Below are positions 9,451 to 18,653 of a DNA stretch of 64,000 nucleotides, piece by piece (the stretch's first letter is position 1; every line of letters starts with the position of its first letter). Origin of the DNA: Thiobacillus sp. Its GTDB lineage: Bacteria > Pseudomonadota > Gammaproteobacteria > Burkholderiales > Thiobacillaceae. The stretch lies in contig JAUXRY010000018.1 of NCBI GenBank assembly GCA_030679915.1, positions 1 to 64,000 on the forward strand. The letters run 5' to 3'. Below the pieces are notes generated by a model. The model saw only the letters and a list, made by a program, of their open reading frames with translations, had not been told where the DNA came from and ran no database searches. Made by a program: the position numbers and the translations under genes.

Positions 9451-10183
9451 ACCCGTCATTGCCATGCTGCACGGCTGGGGAATGAACGCTCGCGTGTTCG
9501 ACACCCTGGTTGAACGGCTGTCAGATGATTATGACGTGCGCGCGCTCAATCTGCCGGGCCACGGCGGACGTGCAGTGCTTAAGCTCAACACCCTGCAAAG
9601 TTGGGTGGACGATCTGCTCAACCAGTTGCCGGCGCATTCAACCTTGCTTGGCTGGTCGATCGGCGGGCAGATCGCGATGCGCGCAGCGATCGATCATCCC
9701 AATATGGTTGCGCGTTTGATCGTGATGTCGTCCACCCCCAGGTTTGTCGCGTCTGATGACTGGGCGCACGGCATGGCTTTATCTGACCTGCAAACTTTTG
9801 GCGCGGACCTGGTCAGCGATTCGCAGTCCACGCTGCTGAGATTTCTCAGTTTGCAGACGCGTGGTGTGGCGGGACAGAAGGCGCTGTTGCAGCAATTGCG
9901 AGCAGTTTTTTTGGACGCGCCTCTCATCGACGCCGAAGCGCTGAAGCAAGGGTTGGCCCTGTTGTGCACGACAGATCTGCGCGCTGAGTTGCCTCGGTTG
10001 ATGCAACCGACGCTGGTGATTCATGGCGGACTCGACACACTTACGCCGGCCGCCGCGGGCATTTGGCTGGCTGACAACATACCCAATGCGCGACACATCG
10101 AATTAGCCCGTGCCGCACACGCACCCCATTTATCGCACGGCGATGAAGTGGCCGCCGAAATAGGACGTTTTATCCATGCCTGA
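9437..10183 (+). CDS. bioH: Pimeloyl-[ACP] methyl ester esterase
   Basis: This 248-residue alpha/beta hydrolase removes the methyl group from pimeloyl-ACP methyl ester and so ends the BioC-BioH pimelate-building route. The nucleophile elbow is LLGWSIGGQIA (Ser near residue 75). The acid is in HGGLDTLTP and the catalytic His in RAAHAPHLSHGD near residue 230. The N-terminal MLHGWGMNARVF matches the oxyanion-hole HG motif. It overlaps bioF and bioC at either end, so the operon is tightly coupled. Presence of BioH beside BioC supports the E. coli-type pathway rather than BioI, BioW or BioZ. Confidence 0.93.
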   Translation: MTSSKPVIAMLHGWGMNARVFDTLVERLSDDYDVRALNLPGHGGRAVLKLNTLQSWVDDLLNQLPAHSTLLGWSIGGQIAMRAAIDHPNMVARLIVMSSTPRFVASDDWAHGMALSDLQTFGADLVSDSQSTLLRFLSLQTRGVAGQKALLQQLRAVFLDAPLIDAEALKQGLALLCTTDLRAELPRLMQPTLVIHGGLDTLTPAAAGIWLADNIPNARHIELARAAHAPHLSHGDEVAAEIGRFIHA

Positions 10184-11096
10184 AGCTGAACTTGATTTTG
10201 CCGAAGTGCGGCGGGCCTTCGATTATGCCGCCGCCAGTTACGATGCGCATGCCGTGTTGCAGCGCGAGGTGTGTGACCGGCTGCTGGCGCGCCTCGATTT
10301 CATGACGCTGCAACCCGGGCGTGTGCTCGACGTGGGCACGGGCACGGGTTACGGCCTCGCACATTTGCACCAGCGATACGCATCGGCTGAGTTATGCGCA
10401 CTTGATATTGCCCCAGCCATGCTGCATGCGGCCAGGGCGCGACTGCCGCAGCCGGGTTGGACGCAGCGTGCACTGTCCGGCGTGTTTAATCGGGGTGGTC
10501 AACCGCAGCATCTCCTCTGCGCTGATATGGACCGGTTGCCGTTGGCAGATAACAGCATGAACCTGGTCTGGTCCAGTCTCGCCTTACAGTGGGCGTATGA
10601 TCTTGACGCCACCATCAAAGGTTTGCATCGGGTGCTGGCGCCAGGCGGCTTGCTGATCTTCGCCACGTTCGGCCCCGACACCCTGAAGGAATTGCGCACT
10701 GCTTTTGCAGCAGTGGACGACGCGCCGCATGTGAACCGCTTTGTCGATCTGCACGACATCGGCGACATGCTCGTCAACGCTGGGTTCGCCAGCCCGGTGA
10801 TGGAGATGGAAATGTTGACGCTCACTTACGCGGACCTCAAATTGCTGATGCGCGATCTCAAGGGGATTGGGGCGCATAACGCCGCCGCAACGCGCAAGCG
10901 CGGTTTGCTCGGTAAGTCGGCGTGGGCGCGACTGGAACAGGCTTACGAAACGCATCGTCTGGAAGGTCGGCTGCCTGCGACCTTCGAAGTGATCTACGGC
11001 CACGCCTGGGCGGGCGATAAAAAGCGTCGCGAGGATGGCCGCCAGGTCATCGAATTCAACATCGAAACACGTCGCAGAAAGCTGGGTCTGTCATGA
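10176..11096 (+). CDS. bioC: Malonyl-ACP O-methyltransferase
   Basis: This SAM-dependent methyltransferase caps the malonyl carboxyl so that the fatty-acid synthase can elongate it to pimeloyl-ACP methyl ester. The 306-residue protein begins with EVRRAFDYAAASYDAHAVLQ, the typical BioC N-terminal helix, then the SAM loop RVLDVGTGTGYGLAHL near residue 48. Motif 4 is NLVWSSLALQWAYD, a BioC signature, and GGLLIFATFGPDTLKELR follows. It is slightly longer than E. coli BioC because of an insertion around residues 85-115. It overlaps bioH by 8 bases and bioD by 4 bases. Confidence 0.95.
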   Translation: MPEAELDFAEVRRAFDYAAASYDAHAVLQREVCDRLLARLDFMTLQPGRVLDVGTGTGYGLAHLHQRYASAELCALDIAPAMLHAARARLPQPGWTQRALSGVFNRGGQPQHLLCADMDRLPLADNSMNLVWSSLALQWAYDLDATIKGLHRVLAPGGLLIFATFGPDTLKELRTAFAAVDDAPHVNRFVDLHDIGDMLVNAGFASPVMEMEMLTLTYADLKLLMRDLKGIGAHNAAATRKRGLLGKSAWARLEQAYETHRLEGRLPATFEVIYGHAWAGDKKRREDGRQVIEFNIETRRRKLGLS

Positions 11097-11761
11097 ACCC
11101 ACGTGGACTTTTTGTGACGGGCACCGACACGGGCGTCGGCAAGACACGCGTCGCAGTGGCGCTGATTCACACACTTTGCGCGCAAGGCCTGCGCGTGGCC
11201 GCGATGAAGCCGGTGTCAGCCGGCAGTGCGCCCGGTGAGTTGAATGAAGACGTGGTAGCGCTGATGCGGGCAGCCAATGTGGAAGCGGAGGTGTCTGACG
11301 TAAATCCCTATGCTTTTGCCGATCCGGTTGCGCCGCATATCGCTGCCCAGTTGGCAGGCGTGACGATCGAACTTTCGATTATCGTCGCGGCTTACGCGCG
11401 CCTCGCTGCATTGTCCGACGTGGTGGTGGTTGAAGGCGCCGGCGGATGGCGCGTGCCGCTGAACGAACACGAGGATATGGCAGACCTGGCGCAACGCCTG
11501 GGTTTACCGGTTGTGCTCGTGGTGGGATTGCGCCTAGGTTGCCTCAATCATGCATCGCTGACAGCCGAATCCATAGCCCTTCGGCATCTTCCCTGGGCCG
11601 GTTGGGTGGGTAACCATATCGACCCGTCGATGGCACAACAGGCAGCCAATCTTGATGCATTGCATAGGCGGTTACCTGAACCATGTTTGGGTGTTCAGGA
11701 CTTTATACCTGCGGCTGTTGGGTCAATGGTGAACATGCAATGGCTAAAGCTGCCTACTTAA
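11093..11761 (+). CDS. bioD: Dethiobiotin synthetase
   Basis: It closes the ureido ring of dethiobiotin from DAPA, CO2 and ATP. The 222-residue P-loop protein has FVTGTDTGVGKTRVAVAL at residues 6-23, the lysine of MKPVSAG, and VVVEGAGGWRVPL around residue 110, all standard BioD motifs. It is the last gene of the operon, starting in a 4-base ATGA overlap with bioC. The 140 bases downstream are AT-rich and hold no clear terminator before the DUF2244 gene. Confidence 0.96.
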   Translation: MNPRGLFVTGTDTGVGKTRVAVALIHTLCAQGLRVAAMKPVSAGSAPGELNEDVVALMRAANVEAEVSDVNPYAFADPVAPHIAAQLAGVTIELSIIVAAYARLAALSDVVVVEGAGGWRVPLNEHEDMADLAQRLGLPVVLVVGLRLGCLNHASLTAESIALRHLPWAGWVGNHIDPSMAQQAANLDALHRRLPEPCLGVQDFIPAAVGSMVNMQWLKLPT

Positions 11762-11901
11762 TTACTATATTAGAATACTCAGTAATAACGATATTTAATA
11801 ATCTAATCAATAACTTATACGGCCACTCTGTCTTGTGTGAGCGGGGGGCATCGTGTACTGTCTGCGACTAATTGCCGCACGAGGTTTTACTTTCTTCCAG
11901 T

Positions 11902-12387
11902 ATGGAACAGTTGAATGCGAACGGTGGTGCACAGATAACGGCAGGCGCGTTTTCGTTCCATTCTCGCCCCTGCTGTTCATTGACGTGCACGCAAGAGCGC
12001 GTGACGTTCTGGAGCTTGGTTTTACTGTGCTTTGGGGTGGCGATTGGATTTACAGTTCAAGGTTATTGGCTGGTCTTGCCATTCGCGGGCCTGGAAATTG
12101 GCTTGTTGGCGTGGGCGCTCGAATCCCTGCGCAACCGAGAGAATAATTATGAAATCCTGACCATCGATGGCGATTCGGTGGTACTGGAGTGGCGGATAGG
12201 CAAGCAAAGCGGACGCCGTGAACTGAATCGTCAATGGGTTCACGTGCAATGTGACTGTTCCACGCCCGGCAGAAATTGCCACCTCTGTGTGAGATCGCAT
12301 GGTTTGGAAACGGAAGTCGGACATTTTCTGAGCGACGAGGCGCGTCTGAAATTGGCGGCCGTCCTGAAAATGCAGTTGCAGGGTTAA
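11902..12387 (+). CDS. DUF2244-type membrane protein
   Basis: This roughly 161-residue protein has two membrane segments (about residues 38-55 and 58-76) followed by a soluble beta-rich domain. The layout fits the DUF2244 family, often encoded just upstream of cytochrome c oxidase genes in beta- and alphaproteobacteria. The C-terminal half is unusual in holding a Cys-rich stretch (VQCDCSTPGRNCHLCVRSHG), with spacing that could bind metal. The function is unknown; an accessory role in oxidase assembly is inferred from position. The ATG at 11902 is chosen, but an in-frame TTG at 11872 is an alternative because the ribosome-binding site is poor for both. Confidence 0.65.
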   Translation: MEQLNANGGAQITAGAFSFHSRPCCSLTCTQERVTFWSLVLLCFGVAIGFTVQGYWLVLPFAGLEIGLLAWALESLRNRENNYEILTIDGDSVVLEWRIGKQSGRRELNRQWVHVQCDCSTPGRNCHLCVRSHGLETEVGHFLSDEARLKLAAVLKMQLQG

Positions 12388-12467
12388 CGTGGTACAGCAA
12401 GTTGTAGCGTAATTGCAGGACACGCCACATCGAAAACGAATAACAGGGACGAGAGGACGGGGACGCA

Positions 12468-13622
12468 ATGAAGAGCATGTGGAAAAAAGCAGGAGTGGTG
12501 GGTGCGGCAATACTGGCAGCCAGTCAGTCAGCGTTGGCAGAATATGGATATAACCTGCAAGTCCCGGCCAGCAAGGTGGCGCAAGATGTATTCCAGCTAC
12601 ACAACTTCATCATGTTGGTATGTCTGGGAATTTTTGTTGTGGTGTTCGGCGCGATGTTTTATTCGCTGCTCAAGCATCGCAAGTCTGTAGGTCACAAGGC
12701 TGCTAATTTCCACGAAAACACGACGGTTGAGCTGGTTTGGACGGTCATCCCGTTCATTGTCCTGATGGGGATGGCCTATCCCGCCGCCAAGGTGGTGATA
12801 GACATGAAGGACACATCGAATCCAGACATGACGATCAAGGTCACCGGCTACCAGTGGAAGTGGGGTTACGACTACCTCAACGATGACGTCAGTATCTATA
12901 GCACGCTCTCAACACCACGCGAGCAGATCAACGGCTCGGAAGCCAAGGGCGAGCATTACCTGCTTGAGGTCGACGAACCTATGGTGGTGCCGGTTGGCAA
13001 ACGTATCCGTTTACTGATTACGGCAAACGATGTGCTGCATGCCTGGTGGGTACCTGCGTTGGGAGCCAAGCAGGATGCGATTCCCGGCTTTATTCGTGAC
13101 ATCTGGTTCAAAGCCGACAAAATCGGCACCTTTCGCGGTCAGTGCGTGGAGCTATGTGGCAAGGACCACGGCTTCATGCCGATCGTGGTTGAAGTGGTCT
13201 CGGAAGAAGACTACAAGGCCTGGGTAGCGAAGAAGAAAGGCGGGGCGGTCGTTGCTGCTGCTGATAACACTAAAACCTTCGAAACAGCCGAACTGGTCGA
13301 ACGTGGCGAGAAGGTCTATCAGGCCAACTGTGCCGCTTGTCACCAGGCAAACGGTATGGGCCTTCCGGGCGCATTCCCGGCAATCAGCGGTTCCAAAGTT
13401 GCCACCGGCCCGATCGCAGACCATATCAACATTGTGCTCAACGGCAAGGCAGGGACTGCAATGGCTGCATTTGGTGCCCAGCTGTCCGATGCAGATATCG
13501 CAGCGGTGGTGACGTATCAGCGCAATGCATGGGATAACAAAATGGGCGACGCAGCACAGCCGGCAACAATCGCATCAGCGCGCGGAGGCGCAGCCGATGC
13601 TGCCGCCCCCGCCGCGCAATAA
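12468..13622 (+). CDS. coxB: Cytochrome c oxidase subunit II with fused cytochrome c domain
   Basis: Subunit II of the aa3-type oxidase takes electrons from cytochrome c at the binuclear CuA centre. The 384-residue protein has a signal peptide (cleavage after about residue 24), two membrane helices (about 45-70 and 88-108) and a periplasmic cupredoxin domain. The CuA ligands are in [16 protein letters not shown] near residue 222. The C-terminal extension carries a heme c motif CAACH near residue 287 with a distal Met-containing region, making this the caa3-like (CoxB plus cyt c) form. A good GAGGACGGGG sequence precedes ATG 12468. It is the first structural gene of the cox operon. Confidence 0.96.
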   Translation: MKSMWKKAGVVGAAILAASQSALAEYGYNLQVPASKVAQDVFQLHNFIMLVCLGIFVVVFGAMFYSLLKHRKSVGHKAANFHENTTVELVWTVIPFIVLMGMAYPAAKVVIDMKDTSNPDMTIKVTGYQWKWGYDYLNDDVSIYSTLSTPREQINGSEAKGEHYLLEVDEPMVVPVGKRIRLLITANDVLHAWWVPALGAKQDAIPGFIRDIWFKADKIGTFRGQCVELCGKDHGFMPIVVEVVSEEDYKAWVAKKKGGAVVAAADNTKTFETAELVERGEKVYQANCAACHQANGMGLPGAFPAISGSKVATGPIADHINIVLNGKAGTAMAAFGAQLSDADIAAVVTYQRNAWDNKMGDAAQPATIASARGGAADAAAPAAQ

Positions 13623-13645
13623 ATAAACGAGAGGAGAGCACAGTC

Positions 13646-15226
13646 ATGTCTGATGCAGCACACGCCCACGACGACCACGGACACCACGCGCATCCCACCG
13701 GGATGATGCGCTGGCTAACCACCACCAACCACAAGGATATCGGTTCACTCTATCTTTTCTTTGCGCTCTTCATGCTGTTCGTGGCGGGTTCAATGGCGCT
13801 GTTGATTCGCGCTGAATTGTTCCAGCCTGGCCTGCAGTTGGTGCATCCTGATTTCTTTAATCAGCTCACCACCATGCACGGACTGATCATGATTTTTGGC
13901 GTGATCATGCCGGCCTTCTCGGGTTTCGCGAACTGGCAGGTACCGTTGATGCTGGGTGCACCCGACATGGCGTTTCCACGTATGAACAACTGGGCTTTCT
14001 GGCTGCTGCCGGTTGCCGGATTTTTCCTGTTGGTGTCCTTCTGGTTGCCTGGTGGTGCTGTGGCAGGGGGGTGGACGATGTATCCGCCACTCTTTATTCA
14101 GGGCGGCATATCGTATGACCTGACGATTCTGGCCGTACACATCATGGGCCTGTCGTCGATTATGGGCTCGATCAACATCATCACGACTATTCTCAACATG
14201 CGTGCGCCTGGCCTCACGCTGATGAAGATGCCGCTGTTCGTGTGGACCTGGCTGATTACGGCTTATTTGTTGATTGCCACCATGCCGGTTCTGGCAGGCG
14301 CGGTGACCATGTTGCTGACTGACCGCAACTTCGGCACGCATTTCTTTAACGCGGCAGGCGGTGGCGATCCGGTGATGTTCCAACACATTTTCTGGTTCTT
14401 TGCGCACCCCGAGGTCTACATCCTGATTCTGCCGGCTTTCGGTATCGTCTCGCAGGTGATCCCGACCTTTGCGCGCAAGCCGTTGTTTGGCTATGCCTCG
14501 ATGGTCTACGCCACGGCGTCGATTGCCGTGCTGTCGTTCATCGTGTGGGCACACCACATGTTTACGGTGGGCATGCCGGTCACTGCACAGTTGTTCTTCA
14601 TGTTCTCGACCATGCTGATTGCAGTACCGACAGGCGTGAAGGTGTTCAACTGGGTGGCTACGATGTGGAAGGGCTCAATGACTTTCGAGACCCCCATGCT
14701 GTTCGCGATTGCCTTTGTATGTCTCTTTACCATTGGCGGCTTCTCGGGCCTGGTGCTGGCCATCGCACCGGTCGACATCCAGTTGCATGACACCTATTAC
14801 GTGGTGGCGCACTTCCACTACGTGCTGGTTTCAGGCGCCTTGTTTGCGATCTTCGCCGGCATCTACTACTGGCTGCCGAAGTGGACGGGTTACATGTACA
14901 ACGAGACACTCGGAAAATGGCACTTCTGGTTATCGGTGATCGGCATGAATATCGTGTTCTTCCCGATGCACTTCCTGGGACTGGCAGGTATGCCGCGCCG
15001 TATTCCTGACTACGCGCTGCAATTTACCGAATTCAACCAGATTGCCACTGTGGGCGCGTTCATCTTCGGCTTCAGTCAGCTGATCTTGCTGATTGTGGTC
15101 ATGAAAGCGATTAAAGGCGGAGAGAAAGCAACCGCCCAGGTTTGGGAAGGCGCTGAAGGTCTGGAATGGACGGTTCCATCGCCTGCGCCTTATCACACCT
15201 TCGAAACAGCACCGGTGGTGAAGTGA
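13646..15226 (+). CDS. coxA: Cytochrome c oxidase subunit I
   Basis: This is the catalytic heme-copper subunit of the aa3-type (A-family) oxidase, with 526 residues and about 12 membrane helices. The low-spin heme ligand is in [10 protein letters not shown]. The CuB ligands and cross-linked Tyr are in [15 protein letters not shown] and [10 protein letters not shown]. The two heme-binding His are in [14 protein letters not shown]. The His-rich N-terminus ([12 protein letters not shown]) is a common variant. It follows coxB after 23 bases with a good GAGAGGAG ribosome-binding site. It pumps protons while reducing O2 to water in the inner membrane. Confidence 0.98.
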   Translation: MSDAAHAHDDHGHHAHPTGMMRWLTTTNHKDIGSLYLFFALFMLFVAGSMALLIRAELFQPGLQLVHPDFFNQLTTMHGLIMIFGVIMPAFSGFANWQVPLMLGAPDMAFPRMNNWAFWLLPVAGFFLLVSFWLPGGAVAGGWTMYPPLFIQGGISYDLTILAVHIMGLSSIMGSINIITTILNMRAPGLTLMKMPLFVWTWLITAYLLIATMPVLAGAVTMLLTDRNFGTHFFNAAGGGDPVMFQHIFWFFAHPEVYILILPAFGIVSQVIPTFARKPLFGYASMVYATASIAVLSFIVWAHHMFTVGMPVTAQLFFMFSTMLIAVPTGVKVFNWVATMWKGSMTFETPMLFAIAFVCLFTIGGFSGLVLAIAPVDIQLHDTYYVVAHFHYVLVSGALFAIFAGIYYWLPKWTGYMYNETLGKWHFWLSVIGMNIVFFPMHFLGLAGMPRRIPDYALQFTEFNQIATVGAFIFGFSQLILLIVVMKAIKGGEKATAQVWEGAEGLEWTVPSPAPYHTFETAPVVK

Positions 15227-15234
15227 GCACGGCC

Positions 15235-15333
15235 ATGACAGACAAGCGACATTCCAAGGCGCGTACAGCAATATTGCTGGCTGTGTTCGCCCTGGGGCTG
15301 TTTTTGTTCACACTGTATTCCGGACTGAAATAA
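15235..15333 (+). CDS. Small single-helix protein of the cox operon
   Basis: A 32-residue product (MTDKRHSKARTAILLAVFAL and onward to YSGLK) has a basic cytoplasmic end and one hydrophobic helix. An in-frame GTG at 15223 overlapping the coxA stop would add four residues and is an equally plausible start. It lies exactly between coxA and ctaG with 2 bases to the latter. Proteobacterial cox operons often hold such a tiny open frame here, annotated as a cytochrome oxidase small assembly protein. Function is inferred from position only. Confidence 0.6.
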   Translation: MTDKRHSKARTAILLAVFALGLFLFTLYSGLK

Positions 15334-15335
15334 AC

Positions 15336-15890
15336 ATGGCGCTGGGCAATGCCACAACCCTGACCAAGCTCTTTATCGTGTCATTGATGATGTTCGGGTT
15401 TGGCTTTGCCCTGGTTCCCTTCTATTACAAAATATGTGAAGTGACAGGAATCAATTCGGGTGCGGAACAGGTGCTGGTCAAGAATACGCAGGTTGATACC
15501 AGCCGTTGGGTGACACTGGAGTTTGACGCCAACACGAACGCCGGAATGCCTTGGCAGTTCAAGCCCGCTCAACGCATCATGAAAGTCCATCCGGGTCAGT
15601 TGGTGCAAGTGGAATACGAAGTGGTCAACACCAGTGACCGGGCAATGGTTGGGCAGGCAGTACCCAGTTATGGGCCGAGACGTGCTGGAGCATTCTTCAA
15701 GAAAATTGAATGTTTTTGCTTTACGCCGCAAACCCTTGCAGCAGGAGAGCGCCGCCGTATGCCAGTTCTGTTTGTATTGGATCCTTTAATGGACAAAGAT
15801 GTAAACACTGTGACCTTGTCGTATACCTTTTTTGATACCGGAGCACAGGCAAAGACAACGGAGCTTCGAAAGGTCTTGCCGCGTGGCTGA
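15336..15890 (+). CDS. ctaG: Cytochrome c oxidase assembly protein CtaG/Cox11
   Basis: This copper chaperone delivers copper to CuB of subunit I. The 184-residue protein has one N-terminal membrane anchor (about residues 10-30) and a periplasmic immunoglobulin-like domain. The copper-binding motif is visible as KIECFCFTPQTL near residue 125, and the C-terminal LSYTFFDTG is typical of Cox11. It lies between coxA and coxC, the classic position, and its end overlaps the next gene by 8 bases. Confidence 0.96.
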   Translation: MALGNATTLTKLFIVSLMMFGFGFALVPFYYKICEVTGINSGAEQVLVKNTQVDTSRWVTLEFDANTNAGMPWQFKPAQRIMKVHPGQLVQVEYEVVNTSDRAMVGQAVPSYGPRRAGAFFKKIECFCFTPQTLAAGERRRMPVLFVLDPLMDKDVNTVTLSYTFFDTGAQAKTTELRKVLPRG

Positions 15891-16080
15891 AAGAAATAAC
15901 TTGAAAGCCGCACTGGCTGTTTTCTGGAGTTTTTTGGGTGTGCGTAAACGGCGTGATTACGACAGCGATGCGCAGGATTTAACCCCTGCACAGGTCGTCA
16001 TCGCAGGGCTGATCGGTGGCGTGACATTTATTCTAACCATACTGCTGGTTGTGTATTTGGTGCTGAAGTTTGTGAAATGA
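15883..16080 (+). CDS. DUF2970 family small membrane protein
   Basis: This 65-residue protein starts at GTG 15883, which overlaps the ctaG stop and has AAAGG nine bases upstream. It has a soluble N-terminal part (KAALAVFWSFLGVRKRRDYD) and a C-terminal helix (LIGGVTFILTILLVVYLVLK). The FWSFLGVRK segment and the position between ctaG and coxC fit DUF2970, a family found almost only in betaproteobacterial cox operons. Its role in oxidase assembly is presumed from that linkage. A longer frame upstream is open but lies inside ctaG. Confidence 0.8.
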   Translation: MAERNNLKAALAVFWSFLGVRKRRDYDSDAQDLTPAQVVIAGLIGGVTFILTILLVVYLVLKFVK

Positions 16081-16111
16081 ACAATCATTAAATAAGGAAA
16101 AAGGGGAAGAC

Positions 16112-16978
16112 ATGAGTTTGGCACAAACTGAAAAATATTATCTGCCGCAACCTTCGCTCTGGCCGATCATAGGCTCGTTCGCACTGTTCTTGATGGCTAT
16201 TGGCGGTGTGATGGTCATGCGCGAGATCGACAATGGCGTCTGGATACTTCTCGCTGGGTTGGCGGTCATGATTTACATGATGATCGGCTGGTTCGGCGAA
16301 GTAATCCGTGACAGCGAAGCTGGCCGTTTTAACAAGCAGGTTGATTCATCGTTCCGTTGGTCGATGAGCTGGTTCATTTTTTCCGAGGTGATGTTCTTCG
16401 CAGCCTTTTTTGGCGCGTTGTTTTACACCCGTATGCTCTCAGTCCCCTGGTTGGGTGAGTCAGACACGATGGAGCAGCTTTGGCCTGCTTTCAAGGCAGC
16501 CTGGCCGACCGCGGGTCCTGGTTTGACTGCGGATGGCTTCCAGTTCACTCCAATGGGCGCGTGGGGTTTGCCGGCTATCAACACGCTGTTGCTTTTAACC
16601 TCGGGTGTAACCGTGACCTGGGCACATTGGGGCCTCAAAAAGAGTAAGCGCAGCCAGTTAATTCTGGGTCTGGCAATGACGGTTGCACTGGGTGTCGTGT
16701 TTCTTGGGCTGCAAGCCTATGAATACAACCATGCATACACTGAAATGGGTTTGACCTTGGGTGCAGGTGTGTATGGTGCTACTTTCTTTATGCTGACAGG
16801 CTTCCATGGCTTTCATGTGCTGGTCGGCACGATCATGCTGATTGTGATGTTGCTGCGTTCGATCGCCGGCCATTTCACGGCTGAACATCACTTCGCTTTT
16901 GAGGCCGTATCGTGGTATTGGCACTTTGTCGATGTGGTCTGGGTGATGTTGTTTATTCTGGTTTACTGGTTGATATGA
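16112..16978 (+). CDS. coxC: Cytochrome c oxidase subunit III
   Basis: This 288-residue membrane protein has seven predicted helices and is the third core subunit of the aa3 oxidase. Family features are FRWSMSWFIFSEVMFFAAFFGALFY (the FSE segment near helix III), FHGFHVLVGT and the C-terminal SWYWHFVDVVWVMLF. It contains no redox centre and stabilises proton uptake by subunit I. It closes the cox structural operon and is followed by a strong terminator. Confidence 0.97.
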   Translation: MSLAQTEKYYLPQPSLWPIIGSFALFLMAIGGVMVMREIDNGVWILLAGLAVMIYMMIGWFGEVIRDSEAGRFNKQVDSSFRWSMSWFIFSEVMFFAAFFGALFYTRMLSVPWLGESDTMEQLWPAFKAAWPTAGPGLTADGFQFTPMGAWGLPAINTLLLLTSGVTVTWAHWGLKKSKRSQLILGLAMTVALGVVFLGLQAYEYNHAYTEMGLTLGAGVYGATFFMLTGFHGFHVLVGTIMLIVMLLRSIAGHFTAEHHFAFEAVSWYWHFVDVVWVMLFILVYWLI

Positions 16979-17024
16979 GTCATCGAGTTGAGTCAAGCCG
17001 GGGTTAGCCATACGTAAGCCCGGC

Positions 17025-17061
17025 ACAACAAAAAGCCGCGTATAGCGCGGCTTTTTGTTGT
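17025..17061. terminator. Bidirectional intrinsic terminator
   Basis: A perfect 16-bp inverted repeat (ACAACAAAAAGCCGCG and its complement) surrounds a 5-base loop, with GC-rich core and T-run/A-run at either side. It separates coxC (plus) from the convergent DUF2909 gene (minus) and can stop both. Confidence 0.92.
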
Positions 17062-17073
17062 GATGAGGATCAG

Positions 17074-17274
17074 TTAGCGCAGTCCGGTTTGTGGGATGAT
17101 TCCCAGGTAAAACCCACCCATCAGCAGAATAAACAAGGTGAGGGATAGGCCTACGCGTATGGTCAGCATTTTGACGGCGCGATCCGACTGACCTTTGTCC
17201 TTGATGAGATAGTAGAGGGCGCTGGCAAGGCTGGCGAGAATGAAGACGATGAACAGCAAAGCAAGAATTCGCAT
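17074..17274 (-). CDS. DUF2909-type twin-helix membrane protein
   Basis: This 66-residue protein has two membrane helices (residues 3-24 and 41-62) joined by a charged loop SDRAVKMLTIRVGLS. Size, loop pattern and position next to SURF1 in a cox cluster fit the DUF2909 (twin transmembrane protein) family. Function unknown. It is the only gene in the oxidase region read on the minus strand and uses the shared terminator behind coxC. Confidence 0.8.
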   Translation of the reverse strand: MRILALLFIVFILASLASALYYLIKDKGQSDRAVKMLTIRVGLSLTLFILLMGGFYLGIIPQTGLR

Positions 17275-17322
17275 GAAATTATCCGCTCAACAAAATTTCA
17301 GTCTATCCGGATTACGGTAAGC

Positions 17323-18060
17323 GTGCACTTGCTGAATCTGAGACTGGGCAAGTGGAGATTTGCCCCAACCTTGTGGCCGACGCTGGCTGCGCTTTTTTTC
17401 TTTGTGCTGACCCTGTGGCTGGGCAATTGGCAGAGCGAACGTGCCGATACCAAGCGCGCCCTGCAAGCGCGCTTTGATGCGGCACTGGAAGCGGCTGTTA
17501 TCCAGGCTGGCGGAACGCTGCTTGATCGTGACAGGGTGTTGTACCGTCGCGTGGAAGTCGAAGGCACATTAGATGATGCCCAAACTATTTTGCTGGATAA
17601 CCGGGTGTACAACGGGGTGGCGGGATATCACGTGCTGACTCCATTAAGAATTCAAGGCAGTCAGCTTGCCATTCTGGTCAATCGTGGGTGGGTTGCAACC
17701 GGGCGTAGCCGGGATCGGCTTCCGCAGACGCCAGCGCCGCAGGGGGTGATCAAACTGGTTGGCGTGGCGACGGATCCACATAGTCGCTATGTCGAACTGG
17801 CGCACGGCACGTCGCAGGGAAGGGTTTGGCAAAATCTGGATTTTGAGCGGTTTGCGGCAAATTACGGTACAAGCTTGCAACCTGTTTTGTTGCTCCAGAG
17901 CAATCAAACGGAAGATGGGTTGGTGCGGGACTGGCCGCGCCCCGATACGGGCGTTGGCATGCATGTCAGCTACGCCTTCCAGTGGTACAGTCTGGCGACG
18001 ACGCTGACGGTGTTGTGGTTGGTTTTGAATGTGAAACGTCATCGTGACGATGACAGGTGA
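17323..18060 (+). CDS. SURF1 family cytochrome oxidase assembly protein
   Basis: This 245-residue protein has the two-helix SURF1 layout. An N-terminal helix ends in LWLGNWQSERA and a C-terminal helix follows YAFQWYSLAT. A periplasmic domain lies between them, with ILLDNRVYNGVAGYHVLTPL and LVNRGWVATGRSR typical of the family. SURF1 (Shy1/CtaX) helps insert heme A into subunit I. It starts with GTG at 17323. It heads a second transcription unit with the SCO-like gene, ctaA and ctaB. Confidence 0.93.
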   Translation: MHLLNLRLGKWRFAPTLWPTLAALFFFVLTLWLGNWQSERADTKRALQARFDAALEAAVIQAGGTLLDRDRVLYRRVEVEGTLDDAQTILLDNRVYNGVAGYHVLTPLRIQGSQLAILVNRGWVATGRSRDRLPQTPAPQGVIKLVGVATDPHSRYVELAHGTSQGRVWQNLDFERFAANYGTSLQPVLLLQSNQTEDGLVRDWPRPDTGVGMHVSYAFQWYSLATTLTVLWLVLNVKRHRDDDR

Positions 18061-18088
18061 TGTGTCCAGTGTCGGGAATGATTAAAGT

Positions 18089-18652
18089 ATGAAATTGTCT
18101 TCGCGCAGTAAATTTTTGATGTTGGTTGGCGTGTTTGTGGTGCCGGTGGCTTTGGCTTATTTGGCCTACTTCGGTTGGCGACCTGCCGCGCATTCCAATT
18201 ATGGGGAATTGTTAAAAGCTTCGCCCTTGCAGCATACGCAGGGGGCTGGTCTCGATGGCCAGCCCTTTAGCCTGGATGATTTGCAAGGGAAATGGGTGAT
18301 GGTGCATGTTGGGCCAGCAGCGTGTGGTACGGATTGTGCCAAGCAACTGTACCTGATGCGTCAAACACGCATTACCCAAGGCAAGGGGCAATACCGGATA
18401 GAACGTTTGTGGGTGCTGACGGATGCCGCCACACCGGATGCCACGCTTTTGCAGGAACACCCTGGTTTGCATGTGTGGCGTCCCGAAAACACGGCTTTCA
18501 CTGAGCAATTCCCTGCCGGGGAAAATCGCGCTAGCCATATTTATCTGATTGATCCGCTGGGTAATCTGATGCTCCAATTCCCCGAGAATCCCGATCCCAA
18601 AGGCATCATGAAAGACCTCAAATTGTTACTCAAGGCCTCACAGGTCGGCTGA
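18089..18652 (+). CDS. Membrane-anchored SCO/thioredoxin-like protein
   Basis: This 187-residue protein has one N-terminal membrane anchor (residues 10-30) and a thioredoxin-fold domain in the periplasm. The segment GKWVMVHVGPAACGTDCAKQ has a CxxxC pair like the copper site of SCO proteins, and HIYLIDPLGNLMLQFP matches the later part of the fold. It lies between SURF1 and ctaA, 1 base before ctaA, where proteobacterial cox clusters often carry such a gene. A role in CuA metallation or thiol reduction is inferred. It is distinct from the second, canonical SCO gene at 21081. Confidence 0.8.
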   Translation: MKLSSRSKFLMLVGVFVVPVALAYLAYFGWRPAAHSNYGELLKASPLQHTQGAGLDGQPFSLDDLQGKWVMVHVGPAACGTDCAKQLYLMRQTRITQGKGQYRIERLWVLTDAATPDATLLQEHPGLHVWRPENTAFTEQFPAGENRASHIYLIDPLGNLMLQFPENPDPKGIMKDLKLLLKASQVG

Positions 18653-18653
18653 C

